From NCBI GenBank assembly GCA_035295705.1, contig DATGIN010000015.1, positions 38,401 to 102,400 of the forward strand: a stretch of 64,000 bases of DNA. Direction: 5' to 3'. A model generated the notes under the pieces. That model was given only the letters and a program-made list of their open reading frames with translations, was not told the DNA's origin and ran no database searches. This DNA comes from Poindextera sp035295705 (GTDB taxonomy: Bacteria; Pseudomonadota; Alphaproteobacteria; Caulobacterales; Caulobacteraceae). Both the position numbers and the translations under genes were made by a program. Positions 7,994 through 16,118 of this stretch are shown here, piece after piece (position 1 is the first letter of the stretch; each line of letters starts with the position of its first letter).

Positions 7994-9177
7994 GCCACGT
8001 CGACCGCCGGCGCCTGCTCCACACCGCGAGCGCTCTGAGTGGTCTGAGCGCGGTCGGGCTGGGCGGCTGCGTCGAACAGGCGGCGACCGCTTCCGCGCCA
8101 ATCGTCCCGCCGTTCGCGCCGGCTCCATCGCTCGCCGCGGTCAGGGCGAGCGAGGACCGCATCATCGACGTCACGGTCTGCCTCAGGCCATTCCGCGCCG
8201 AAGGTCCGCGGCTGGACGTCGAGCCGCTGGGCGGCAAGACCGTCGTGCACAACTACGGCCATGGCGGCAGCGGCTGGTCGCTGTCGTGGGGTTCGAGCAC
8301 GATCGCGATCGAGCGGGCGATGGCGGCCTCCCCGTCTGCGGTCGCCGTCATCGGTTGCGGGGCGCTCGGCCTCACGTCGGCGATCCTCGCCCAGCGCGCT
8401 GGCGCGCGCGTGACGATCTACGCCAAGGATCTCCTGCCCCAGACACGCTCGGCGCGCGCCATCGGCAGCTGGACTCCCGACTCCCGCATCGCGCTCGAGA
8501 GCAAGGCGGCCGCCAACTTCCCGGCTCTGTGGGAGCGGATGGCGCGCACGTCGTTCAAGACCTACCGCACCTATCTCGGCTTGCCGGGCGCGCCGGTTGA
8601 GTTCAGCGACCGCTACATCATCCACGCGCATCCCGACCCCGACGGCGCCCCGAAGACCCTCCAGCCCGAGCTAGACTTCATGAGCCTGAGCGAGCGGTTG
8701 AGCGACTTCGGCGCGCCGTCGGTGGTGTTGCCGGCGGGCGCGACCCCCTTTCCGGGGCCGGTGCGGCGGTTCACCTCGTTGCAGTTCAACATCGCTGACT
8801 ATGGCCACATGCTGATGGACGACTTCCTCCTGGCCGGCGGACGCGTCCAGCGGCGGGAGTTCCACGATCCCTCGGAGCTAGCGGCGCTGGCCGAGCCGGT
8901 GGTCATCAACTGCACCGGCTATGGCGCCCGCGCGCTCTGGAAGGACGCATCGATCGTGCCCGTGCGCGGGCAGGTGACGTGGCTGATCCCGCAGCCCGAA
9001 GTAACCTACGGGGTGCTCTACGACGGCGTGAACATGCTCGCCCGCCGCGACGGCATCGTCCTGCAACTCACCGACGGCAGCGACATGTTGGGCTACGACG
9101 ACGACAACGAGACGCCGGATGCGGCCGAAGCGCGGACGGTGGTCGACCGGATCGCGAGGCTCTATCCGCGCGCCTAG
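7990..9177 (+). CDS. Tat-exported D-amino-acid-oxidase-like flavoprotein, circularly permuted
   Basis: FAD-dependent oxidoreductase of the DAAO/glycine oxidase type, about 395 aa. From a CTG at 7990 it begins with a Tat-like signal (DRRRLL, residues 5-10), a hydrophobic stretch and a lipobox-like LGGC (C27), so a Tat-exported lipoprotein is likely. Residues 57-101 carry LRPFR and VVHNYGHGGSGWSLSWG, which in ordinary DAAO form the C-terminal end; the Rossmann FAD motif GCGALG (122-127) comes only afterwards, and the protein ends where a normal DAAO would reach the LRPxR block. This is a circular permutation. The start is unusual: CTG overlapping the TGA of the M20 gene as CTGA, because no ATG, GTG or TTG lies near the signal peptide. 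Its stop overlaps the convergent CaiB gene at CTAG. Confidence 0.8.
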   Translation: MSHVDRRRLLHTASALSGLSAVGLGGCVEQAATASAPIVPPFAPAPSLAAVRASEDRIIDVTVCLRPFRAEGPRLDVEPLGGKTVVHNYGHGGSGWSLSWGSSTIAIERAMAASPSAVAVIGCGALGLTSAILAQRAGARVTIYAKDLLPQTRSARAIGSWTPDSRIALESKAAANFPALWERMARTSFKTYRTYLGLPGAPVEFSDRYIIHAHPDPDGAPKTLQPELDFMSLSERLSDFGAPSVVLPAGATPFPGPVRRFTSLQFNIADYGHMLMDDFLLAGGRVQRREFHDPSELAALAEPVVINCTGYGARALWKDASIVPVRGQVTWLIPQPEVTYGVLYDGVNMLARRDGIVLQLTDGSDMLGYDDDNETPDAAEARTVVDRIARLYPRA

Positions 9178-11648
9178 TCGCCTCCACCCGCGGCCGCCTC
9201 GTGCAGGACGGCCGAGCTGCGCGGACGGCGCTCGGCCATGGGAATGGGCGCTTCGCCGATCACCTGCTCCGCCTCCAGCCGATCGAGGTCGGCCGCCGTT
9301 ACGCCGAGGATGCGGCCCAGCACCTCGCGCGTCGACTGGCCAAGCGTCGGCGCGGGATTGCGGATCGGATAGGGCTCGCCGTCTTCGCGGAACGCCGGCG
9401 AGGGCTGCATGGTGAAGTCGAGGTGGACGCGGGGCACGTCCTGCCAGTAGCCGCGCGCCGTCAGCTGCGGCTCGTACAGCATCAGCTCGTGGAAGCCGCG
9501 CGCGACGCCGGCGGCGACGCCGCTCGCCTGCAGCGCCTCCATCGCTTCGTCCGCAGACTGCGTTTTCGTCCACGCCGCGATCGCCGCCTCGATGACGTCC
9601 TCGGCGGCGCGGCGGCCCGCGACGGTCGCTAGAGCGGCGTCGGACGCAAGATCGCTCCGCCCGGTCACCTCGCAGAGCGCGGCCCACGCCCGGTCGTCGG
9701 TCACGGCGATCACGATCCAGGCGTCGTCTCCGTCGCACGGGAAGACGCCATGCGGGACGAAAACCGGATGCCGGTTGCCCAAGCGAGGACCCACCTTCCC
9801 GGTGACGGACTGCTCGATGATCCAGGGGGCGACCAGAGGGAACAGGCACTCGATCTGGCTCAGGTCGACGAACTGTCCCTTGCCCGTGCGCTTGCGGTGC
9901 AGGAGTGCGGTCAGCATCGCCGCGCAGGCGTTCAGGCCGCCGATCGGGTCGCCGTAGGCTACGTGGTTCATGGTCGGCGGCGCGCCCTCGAATCCGGTCA
10001 CGCCGGGCAGGCCCGAGCCGTGCTCCAGCGTCGAGCCATAGCCGCGTAGCTCCGCCCAGTCGGTGTTGGCGCCGTACGGCGGCATCGAGACCATCACCAG
10101 GTCCGCCCGCTCGCGCACGAGTCCGGCGTAGTCGAGGCCGAAACGCGGCAGGACGTCCTGAGCGTAGTTCTCGATCACCGCGTCGGCCGTGCGCACCAGC
10201 TGCTTCAGGAGGTCGGCCCCCTCGGGCCGTGTCAGGTCGAGGGTGATGCCGGTCTTGTTGCGGTTCACGAACTGGAAATAGAGCGCCTTCTCGTGCAACT
10301 GGTCGGCGAGCGCGGCCTCTGTGTAGTCGCCGCCGCGCCACCAGTCCGGATAGACACGGCTCTCGACCTTGATCACCTCGGCGCCCAGGTCTGCGAGCTG
10401 GCGGGTGGCGAGCGGCCCGGCCCAGCCCATCGTGAGGTCGACGATCCGCACCCCCGCGAGCGGCAGGCCGCCATCCTTGCCGATGCGCTGGCGACGCGGC
10501 GCCGGCCGCCAAGTCTTCGTATGCGCGCCGGCCAACGGCGCCGCGCCGTCGTGCGCAGGCGGCGTGGCGTTGAGATGCTGCGGCGCGACCGGCGCCTCGA
10601 ACGTCGCCTCGCCGATCCTCACGCGGCCGAAGGCGCCGTGCGCGCGGTGCGCTGGCGAGGCCAGGAGGTCGGCCATCGACGGGATCGCCACCAGCGGCAC
10701 CCTTCGGCGAAGGCCCTCCAGCGACCACTCCCGCGCCGTGCGCTGCATCAGGGCCGGAGCGATCTGTGCATCCACGGCGTCGGCGAGCATGAAGCGCTGA
10801 GGCGCGGTCGCGAACTCGGGGTTCGCGTGCGTCGCCTTGAGGCCCAGCATGTCGCAGAAGCCGCGCCACTGGTCGTTCGAGAAGGCGGTGACGCCGAGCC
10901 AGCCGTCCTTGGTCGGATAAATTCCGCACGGGAAGACCGGGAAAAAGCGGTTCAGGCCCCATCGCTGCTCGACCGCGGCCATCGCGACCGTGACGGCGGC
11001 CTGGAACTCCGGCTCGCAGGCGTTCGCCTCCTGCAGGCTCACTTCGAATTTCCTCCCCCCTGGAGAGTCGGCGATCAGCGAGGCGACCACGGCGGAGAAC
11101 GCTGAGAGCGCGCCCGGCAGGTAGGCCTGGCTCTGCGGCTGCACGATCGGGGCCTTCCCGTACTCGCCCACCTGCCGCACGCACCCGGCGAGGGCGCGCA
11201 CGACGGCGTCCGCGCCGGCGTAGTCGCGGTAAGGTCCGCTTTCGCCGAACCAGCTCAGCGAGACGATGTGCAGATGCGGGAATGCGGCGCGCAGCGCGGC
11301 GTGCCCGCTCGGCCCCGCGTTCCAGCCCGCTCCGTGGCGGCCGTCGATGAGGACATCGGCGGCGCCCGCGATCTCGCCCAAGCGCTCGGCGTCGTCGGGG
11401 TCGGCGATGATGCTGGCCTTGTTCGTGTTCAGCCAGGCGAAGAGGGCGCTTTCCTTTGCGCCCCCGCCGACATCGGCGAACGGTGGCCAAAGCCTCCGAT
11501 CGGGATCGCCGCCCGGCGGCTCGACCTTGACCACCTCGGCGCCGAAGTCGGCGAACAGCTTGCCGCAATAGGCGGCGGCGTGCCCGCGCCCGAACTCCGC
11601 AACCCTAATTCCGCTGAAGGGCCTGGCCCCTCGATCGCTTTCACCCAT
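9174..11648 (-). CDS. Tandem-fused CaiB/BaiF type III CoA-transferase
   Basis: Class III CoA-transferase made of two CaiB-like domains in one 824-aa chain, about twice the usual length. Domain 1 spans about 12-360 and domain 2 about 396-790, each beginning with a similar block (GIRVAEFGRG.. and GVRIVDLTMGW..). These enzymes move CoA between carboxylic acids through a catalytic Asp. In domain 2 it is present as D567 in YGDPIGGLNA; at the matching place in domain 1 (SQAYLPGALSA) there is Y176, so only one half looks competent. CaiB enzymes normally work as interlocked dimers, so the chain may fold as a built-in heterodimer. The gene is convergent with the flavoprotein, sharing CTAG at the stops, and divergent from the kinase-like gene. 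Substrate unknown. Confidence 0.88.
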   Translation of the reverse strand: MGESDRGARPFSGIRVAEFGRGHAAAYCGKLFADFGAEVVKVEPPGGDPDRRLWPPFADVGGGAKESALFAWLNTNKASIIADPDDAERLGEIAGAADVLIDGRHGAGWNAGPSGHAALRAAFPHLHIVSLSWFGESGPYRDYAGADAVVRALAGCVRQVGEYGKAPIVQPQSQAYLPGALSAFSAVVASLIADSPGGRKFEVSLQEANACEPEFQAAVTVAMAAVEQRWGLNRFFPVFPCGIYPTKDGWLGVTAFSNDQWRGFCDMLGLKATHANPEFATAPQRFMLADAVDAQIAPALMQRTAREWSLEGLRRRVPLVAIPSMADLLASPAHRAHGAFGRVRIGEATFEAPVAPQHLNATPPAHDGAAPLAGAHTKTWRPAPRRQRIGKDGGLPLAGVRIVDLTMGWAGPLATRQLADLGAEVIKVESRVYPDWWRGGDYTEAALADQLHEKALYFQFVNRNKTGITLDLTRPEGADLLKQLVRTADAVIENYAQDVLPRFGLDYAGLVRERADLVMVSMPPYGANTDWAELRGYGSTLEHGSGLPGVTGFEGAPPTMNHVAYGDPIGGLNACAAMLTALLHRKRTGKGQFVDLSQIECLFPLVAPWIIEQSVTGKVGPRLGNRHPVFVPHGVFPCDGDDAWIVIAVTDDRAWAALCEVTGRSDLASDAALATVAGRRAAEDVIEAAIAAWTKTQSADEAMEALQASGVAAGVARGFHELMLYEPQLTARGYWQDVPRVHLDFTMQPSPAFREDGEPYPIRNPAPTLGQSTREVLGRILGVTAADLDRLEAEQVIGEAPIPMAERRPRSSAVLHEAAAGGGD

Positions 11649-11695
11649 GCCGTCGATTGTTGCGGAGAACGCCGCAAAACGGCAAGCCTCCCGGC

Positions 11696-12613
11696 ATGCT
11701 CGACACCCTCGTTGGTCCGCTGCTGAGAGACACGCTTGGCCTTCAGGCCGCGTCGGTCCGGCCGCTTGCCGGCGGCGAGGTCGGCCGCGTCTTCCGCGCC
11801 GACGCCGGCGGCGCGTCGTACGCAGTGAAGTTCGTCAATGCCCAGACCGAGCCGGCTTTCGCTGACGAGTCGGTCGGCGACCGCGTTTACGGCTCGCGCT
11901 GGAGCAACCTTCGGCCGGCGCATGCCCTCATCGAAGCGAGCGGGCTCCCCCTTCCCGCTCTGCACGCGGCCGGAACGCTGCCCGACCAGGGCGTTCACTA
12001 CGCGATCCTCGACTTTCTGGACGGCGACGCCGACGACGGTTCGCCGGCCTGGTCGGCCTGTGTCGGCGAGGCGCTAGGCCGTTTGCACGCGATCACGCGT
12101 GCGTACCAGGGATGGGTCGCGATGAACCGTCCCTACCCAGAGCCGTGGTCCAGCGCGTTCGGATCGAGCTTCCGGCAATGGTCCGAGCGGTCCGCGCCCT
12201 ATCTGCCGCCATCGGTGCGCGAGGATCTGCGTCGCTGCTGCGAGCGCCGGCTCGCGGCGCTGGCCGAGCCGGACGCGTTCGTGCTCTCGCACACCGACGG
12301 CTTCCAGGGGGTGCTCAGGCACGACGGCGCGTGGTCGCTGCTCGGCGTCATCGACATCGAAGACCATCAGTTCACTGACCAGCGCTTCGTGCTTGCCGGC
12401 TTTGAGCTGGCGCAGGCCTTCTGGGGCCGCGGCCTCGATCCGGCCTTCTGGGACGCCTACGCCGCGCACCAGCCGGTGGACCCGGAGTATCGCGAGCTCA
12501 GGCCGCTGTTCTGGGCCCACTACCTGCTGGTCTGGACGTGGGTATTCCGCGACCGGCCGGACCTGCGCGATCCGACCGTCGAACGACTGGGCCGCGTCGT
12601 CGCCCCCGGTTAA
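11696..12613 (+). CDS. Aminoglycoside-phosphotransferase-fold kinase-like protein
   Basis: APH/choline-kinase-fold protein, 305 aa. Visible landmarks: a nucleotide-binding lobe with AVKF (Lys in beta 3), the catalytic-loop His and Asp (H199, D201 in SHTDGFQG) and the metal-binding Asp in VIDIED (D220). The Asn expected five residues after the catalytic Asp is V206, so phosphotransfer may be weakened or rearranged. ATG 11696 is preferred; a TTG at 11657 in frame would add 13 unlikely residues. The gene is divergent from the CaiB gene with 47 bp between starts. Small-molecule kinase, macrolide/aminoglycoside kinase or a non-catalytic relative are all possible; nothing ties it to antibiotic resistance. 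Confidence 0.7.
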   Translation: MLDTLVGPLLRDTLGLQAASVRPLAGGEVGRVFRADAGGASYAVKFVNAQTEPAFADESVGDRVYGSRWSNLRPAHALIEASGLPLPALHAAGTLPDQGVHYAILDFLDGDADDGSPAWSACVGEALGRLHAITRAYQGWVAMNRPYPEPWSSAFGSSFRQWSERSAPYLPPSVREDLRRCCERRLAALAEPDAFVLSHTDGFQGVLRHDGAWSLLGVIDIEDHQFTDQRFVLAGFELAQAFWGRGLDPAFWDAYAAHQPVDPEYRELRPLFWAHYLLVWTWVFRDRPDLRDPTVERLGRVVAPG

Positions 12614-12615
12614 GA

Positions 12616-13023
12616 TCATGTCCGCGGGTTCTCGTCCCACGCCGGCGCGTCCGTTGGCAGAGCGACCCAGGCGTGCTTGTCCTTCGTCCACACCGACTGC
12701 TCGGGCGGCGCGAAGCCGGGGTCGGCGAAACAGCCGAGCGCGACGCCGATCCGATCCGGCATGCGGGCGGGCGCCCAGAAGACGTTCGACCCGCACTCCG
12801 GGCAGAAGTGGAAGGTGACCGGAAACCCGGAAGCCGACTCGCGCGTGAACGTCCGGGTCGCCCCGCTGGCGTGGACGCGCTCGCGGCGATAGAAAACTGC
12901 GACGCTGAAGGCGCTGCCGGTGCGGCGCTGGCAGTCGAGGCAGTGGCACATCGAACTGCGCGTCGGTTCGCCGTCGCACGCGACTTCCAGCGCGCCGCAG
13001 TGGCACAGGGCGGTGCGGATCAC
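12616..13023 (-). CDS. GFA (CENP-V/Gfa) domain zinc protein
   Basis: Small zinc-binding protein of the GFA superfamily, 135 aa. Metal-ligand Cys residues are visible in CHCGAL near the N-terminus, in MCHCLDC at about 25-31 and in FCPECG at about 72-77, the characteristic spacing. The family includes proteins annotated as glutathione-dependent formaldehyde-activating enzymes, but most members have no proven activity, so no reaction is assigned. The start is GTG at 13023, overlapping the TGA of the upstream MBL gene by four bases (GTGA), which indicates translational coupling. It ends 2 bp from the convergent kinase-like gene. Confidence 0.85.
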   Translation of the reverse strand: MIRTALCHCGALEVACDGEPTRSSMCHCLDCQRRTGSAFSVAVFYRRERVHASGATRTFTRESASGFPVTFHFCPECGSNVFWAPARMPDRIGVALGCFADPGFAPPEQSVWTKDKHAWVALPTDAPAWDENPRT

Positions 13024-13820
13024 GGCCGCACCGGATCTGCGTCGAGGCGGACGATGTGGCCGGCAAGCTCGTCAGCGGGCGGCGGGAAACGCTCCAGCAC
13101 GAGCGGGTCGTGGCCGGGAATGACCAGGTCGTCGGCCGAAGCCAGGCGCTTCAGCGTGCGGTGACCCTCGAGCATCGCGGCCACGTCGTGCACGATCGGG
13201 AACGGGCGCGCCTCGTCGATGTTGGCGTAGAGGTGGGCGGCGTCCGAGGCGAGCACGAGCCAGCCGCGTCGGGTCCAGACCCGCACCGCCTGCATCCCCA
13301 TCGTGTGCCCGCCGATCAGGTGCAGAGAAAGACCGGGCGCCAGCTCCGCATCTCCGGCGTGGAAGGCGACGCGTCCATCGAACACCTTCCTGACCATCTC
13401 GGCGACGTCGTCGGCGACATAGGCCTGGCGGAGCGCCGCATGCGTCATGCAGCGGCCGGTGGCGTAGGCCATCTCGGCGTCCTGCACGTGATAGCGCGCC
13501 GCCGGGAAGAGCGCGTGGTTGCCGGCATGGTCGTAGTGCAGGTGCGTGATGATCACGTCGGCGATGCTCGCGGGCGCGACGCCGAGGGCGCTGAGGCCGG
13601 CCTCCACAGGGTTCATGAGCGCGCGCCCCCGCTGCGCGGCCATCGCCGCATCGAAGCCGGTATCAATGAGAAAGGTCCCGCCCTCGCCGCGTACGAGCCA
13701 GACGAAGAAGTCGATCGGCGACGGTCCGTCGTGCGCGTCGCCGCCAATGAAGTTCTGCTTGGACGTCCGCGCGGCGTGGCGCGCGTAGCGGATGGCGTAG
13801 ACCTCGTTCGGCGCCGGCAT
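13020..13820 (-). CDS. MBL-fold metallohydrolase (AHL-lactonase-like)
   Basis: Metallo-beta-lactamase-fold hydrolase, 266 aa. The dinuclear metal signature HLHYDH is followed by AGN, with a downstream His in LIGGHTMGMQ, the Asp in LASDAAH and a final His in VIPGHDP. The overall pattern resembles N-acyl-homoserine lactonases and related lactonases, but this cannot be told from sequence. The start at 13820 is chosen because GGAGG lies 5 nt upstream; a longer reading to 13916 would add 32 low-quality residues and run over the carboxymuconolactone decarboxylase start. The gene is divergent from that gene and coupled to the GFA gene downstream. Confidence 0.85.
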   Translation of the reverse strand: MPAPNEVYAIRYARHAARTSKQNFIGGDAHDGPSPIDFFVWLVRGEGGTFLIDTGFDAAMAAQRGRALMNPVEAGLSALGVAPASIADVIITHLHYDHAGNHALFPAARYHVQDAEMAYATGRCMTHAALRQAYVADDVAEMVRKVFDGRVAFHAGDAELAPGLSLHLIGGHTMGMQAVRVWTRRGWLVLASDAAHLYANIDEARPFPIVHDVAAMLEGHRTLKRLASADDLVIPGHDPLVLERFPPPADELAGHIVRLDADPVRP

Positions 13821-13915
13821 CGCCGCCTCCGTGAGTTGTCGAGCGGTGGCGGCGTTGTCGGCTGTCCGGCTAAGGTGCTCAAGGGCTGCTGCGCTCGGGT
13901 GGGAGGATGAAGGCA

Positions 13916-14305
13916 ATGACTGACGAAGAGCGGTTCGAGGCGGGGATGGCGGTCCGTCGCGCGGTGCTGGGCGCCGACTACGTCGACCGCTCGATGGCGC
14001 AATCGGGCGCCTTCATGGCTCCGTTCCAGCGCCTGGCGACTGAGTGGTGTTGGGGCGAGATATGGACGCGGGACGGGCTCGACCGGCGGGCGCGGAGCTT
14101 GATGAACCTCGCCATGCTGACCGCGCTCGGCAAGCCGAACGAGCTGAAGCTGCATGTCAAAGGGGCGTTGAACAACGGCCTGAGCGTTGAGGAGATCGGC
14201 GAAGCGCTGCTGCATGCGACCGTCTACTGCGGCATTCCCGCCGGGCTGGAAGCCTTCCGCGCCGCGAGTGAAGCGCTGAAGGAGGCGGGGGTGATCCCGG
14301 CATGA
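13916..14305 (+). CDS. Carboxymuconolactone decarboxylase family protein
   Basis: Small all-helical CMD-fold protein, 129 aa. It resembles 4-carboxymuconolactone decarboxylase (PcaC) in GEIWTRDGLDRRARSL, LHVKGALNNGLSVEEI and HATVYCGIPAGLEAF. It lacks the CxxC of AhpD-type members, so a decarboxylase or hydrolase-like role is more likely than peroxidase reduction. ATG 13916 has GGAGG (13902-13906) at a 9-nt spacing; an in-frame ATG at 13907 directly abuts that site and is too close. The TGA overlaps the next ATG (ATGA at 14302-14305), so the dehydrogenase downstream is translationally coupled. No other protocatechuate-pathway genes are nearby. Confidence 0.85.
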   Translation: MTDEERFEAGMAVRRAVLGADYVDRSMAQSGAFMAPFQRLATEWCWGEIWTRDGLDRRARSLMNLAMLTALGKPNELKLHVKGALNNGLSVEEIGEALLHATVYCGIPAGLEAFRAASEALKEAGVIPA

Positions 14306-15189
14306 CCGCCATCGGCTTCATCGGCCTTGGGCGCATGGGCGCGCCGATGGCGGCGTGCCTCGCGGGGGCCGGCCACGAACTGGCGGTGCTGGACAAGGCC
14401 GAGGGCGCCCAGACGAGGTTCCTCGGCGAGCACCCCGCCGCCCGCGCGGTTCAGCGCCCGCGCGACCTCGCGCAAGAGAGCCAGGTGGTCATCACCATGC
14501 TGCCGGCCAGCGCCGATGTTGCGGACGTGCTCTACGGCACCGCCGGCGTGCTGGCGGGCTTGAAACCCGGTAGTCTGGTAATCGAGATGAGCTCCGGCGC
14601 GCCGGCCCGCACGCAGGCGTTCGCGGCGGACGTGGAGCGGATCGGCGGCGCCCTGATCGACGCGCCGGTCTCGGGCGGCGTCGCCCGCGCCGCGAGCGGC
14701 GAACTCTCGATCATGGTCGGCGGCGCGGCGGCGGCGGTCGAGCGGGCGCGGCCGATCCTGCTCGCCATGGGCACGTCGATCCTGGCGACCGGCGCGGTGG
14801 GGACGGCGCACGCGATGAAGGCGCTGAACAACCTCGTTTCCGCAGCCGGCTTCATGATCAGCGTCGAGGCGCTCCTGATTGGCAAGCGATTCGGGCTGGA
14901 CCCCGCGGTGATGGTCGACGTCCTGAACGCCTCGACGGGCGTCAACAATTCCACGCAGAAAAAGCTGAAACCGTTCGTGCTCTCGCGCACCTTCGACTCT
15001 GGCTTCGCGCTCGACCTGATGGTCAAGGATCTGACGATCGCGCTCGGCATCGCGCGCGACGAGGGCGTCGCCGCGCCGCTGGCCGCGCAGGTGCGCGAAC
15101 TTTGGGCCGCGGCGCTGGCGGCTGGCGCCGGGGGCGACCACACGCACGCGGCCAGGTTCAGCGAGCGCCTGGCCGGGATCGAGCTGTGA
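14302..15189 (+). CDS. 3-hydroxyisobutyrate dehydrogenase family oxidoreductase
   Basis: Beta-hydroxyacid dehydrogenase, 295 aa. The NAD(P) motif GLGRMG is at residues 8-13, the substrate-binding DAPVSGG has S124, and the catalytic lysine is K173 in MKALNNL, all in family order. The C-terminal all-helical domain begins near residue 165. Members reduce or oxidise 3-hydroxyisobutyrate, tartronate semialdehyde, 2-hydroxymethylglutarate and similar compounds. A 3-hydroxyisobutyrate role would complement valine breakdown by the bkd genes 10 kb upstream, but the immediate partner is the CMD-like protein. Start overlaps the upstream stop as ATGA. Confidence 0.88.
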   Translation: MTAIGFIGLGRMGAPMAACLAGAGHELAVLDKAEGAQTRFLGEHPAARAVQRPRDLAQESQVVITMLPASADVADVLYGTAGVLAGLKPGSLVIEMSSGAPARTQAFAADVERIGGALIDAPVSGGVARAASGELSIMVGGAAAAVERARPILLAMGTSILATGAVGTAHAMKALNNLVSAAGFMISVEALLIGKRFGLDPAVMVDVLNASTGVNNSTQKKLKPFVLSRTFDSGFALDLMVKDLTIALGIARDEGVAAPLAAQVRELWAAALAAGAGGDHTHAARFSERLAGIEL

Positions 15190-15212
15190 GGCCGGAGCGC
15201 CGGCCAGCGGAC

Positions 15213-15638
15213 CTAAAGCGGCGTCTTCTTCAGGTAGGTGCGCGTATGCCCCGGCGGCCAGTCGGCGATCTCGCCGACGACTGCGTAGCCGTGCTGTTCG
15301 TATAGTCGCCGCGCGTCGGCGTTGTGGGTGTCCAGCGCCGAGCCGATGCACCCCTTCTGGACCGCGTAGGCTTCTGCGGCGGCCAGCAAGCGGCCGCCGT
15401 GGCCTTTGCCGCGCTCGGCCTCGGTCACCCACAAGTAGCTGACGGTGAGCCAGCCGCCCCAGATGAATCCGAGCAGCCCGCCCAGCACCTCGCCGTTCTC
15501 GGCCCGAAGGACGTAGTTGGCGGGGAAGTACGTCGGCAGGCCGAACGCAGCGATGTTGTGGTTGTCGAGCCCGTTCACGATGAACTGCCGCACGCCCTCG
15601 TCGACGAACGGCTCGAAATCGATGCGCGGGTCGCTCAA
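15213..15638 (-). CDS. GNAT family N-acetyltransferase
   Basis: GCN5-related acetyltransferase, 141 aa. The acetyl-CoA loop is seen in VTEAERGKGHGGRLLAAAE (Q/RxxGxG/A pattern as RGKGHGG), followed by the late-domain motif DTHNADARRLYEQHGY. No signal peptide or extra domain. Substrate unknown. It is convergent with the hydroxyisobutyrate-type dehydrogenase and divergent from the GntR-ABC operon; its ATG at 15638 lies 55 bp from that operon's -35 element, so the two could share the control region. Confidence 0.85.
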   Translation of the reverse strand: MSDPRIDFEPFVDEGVRQFIVNGLDNHNIAAFGLPTYFPANYVLRAENGEVLGGLLGFIWGGWLTVSYLWVTEAERGKGHGGRLLAAAEAYAVQKGCIGSALDTHNADARRLYEQHGYAVVGEIADWPPGHTRTYLKKTPL

Positions 15639-15693
15639 GGCCGCCCCTCCCGCCGACGAGTCATGGCGCCGAACGAGGCCGCGGCCAACCCCA

Positions 15694-15723
15694 TTGACAT
15701 AGTGTTATAGTTATGTATAACAC
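15694..15723 (+). promoter_or_regulatory. Sigma-70 promoter with overlapping palindromic operator for the GntR operon
   Basis: Consensus -35 TTGACA (15694-15699), 16-bp spacer and -10 TATAAC (15716-15721). A perfect inverted repeat GTGTTATA-N6-TATAACAC (15702-15723) covers the spacer and the -10 element, where a dimeric repressor would block RNA polymerase. The first gene downstream (ATG 15746) is a YtrA-type GntR regulator, so autorepression is the natural reading. The initiation site would be near 15728, giving a leader of under 20 nt. Confidence 0.75.
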
Positions 15724-15745
15724 CAACTCGGATTGGACGAGGCAT

Positions 15746-16114
15746 ATGGATCCAGAGTGGAGCGATACCCAGCCGATCTACCGCCAGCTCCGCGACATGG
15801 TGGTGGCGATGATCCTGGACGGCCTCCTGAAGGACGGCGAGGCGCTTCCGTCCGTGCGCAACGTCGCCGCGGAGTACCGGGTCAATCCGCTGACGGTGCT
15901 GAAGGCCTATCAGGCTCTCGTCGATGACGGCCTGGTCGAGAAGCGGCGGGGGCTTGGGATGTTCACCATGAAAGGCGCCCGCGAGCGGCTGATGGCCGGC
16001 GAACGGCAGAAGTTCATCGACGTCGACTGGCCGCAGATCCTGGCCAGCATTCAGCGCCTGGGCCTGAAGCCCGAGGACCTGCTGCGCGCCGCCGAGCAGA
16101 CGAAGGAGCGCTAG
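15746..16114 (+). CDS. GntR-family (YtrA subfamily) transcriptional regulator
   Basis: Short GntR regulator, 122 aa. Residues about 10-75 form the winged helix: QPIYRQLRDMV, EALPSVRNVAAEYRVNPLTV (recognition-helix region) and GLVEKRRGLGMF (wing). The C-terminal extension of about 45 residues is far shorter than FadR or HutC effector domains, which is the YtrA type; these usually repress an ABC exporter in the same operon. ATG 15746 follows the promoter/operator directly, with GAGG in the leader. The ABC ATPase starts 4 bp after the stop and the permease overlaps that gene by 4 bp. In Bacillus YtrA relatives respond to cell-wall-active compounds; the inducer here is unknown. Confidence 0.88.
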   Translation: MDPEWSDTQPIYRQLRDMVVAMILDGLLKDGEALPSVRNVAAEYRVNPLTVLKAYQALVDDGLVEKRRGLGMFTMKGARERLMAGERQKFIDVDWPQILASIQRLGLKPEDLLRAAEQTKER

Positions 16115-16118
16115 AGAC

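Noticed and set aside
8878..11568. 896-codon frame on the same strand as the CaiB gene
   Set aside because: It is a shifted reading of the CaiB gene, with Arg/Pro-rich composition and no family features.
11696..12613. Aminoglycoside resistance gene
   Set aside because: Only the fold is supported; the metal-binding Asn is missing and there is no resistance context.
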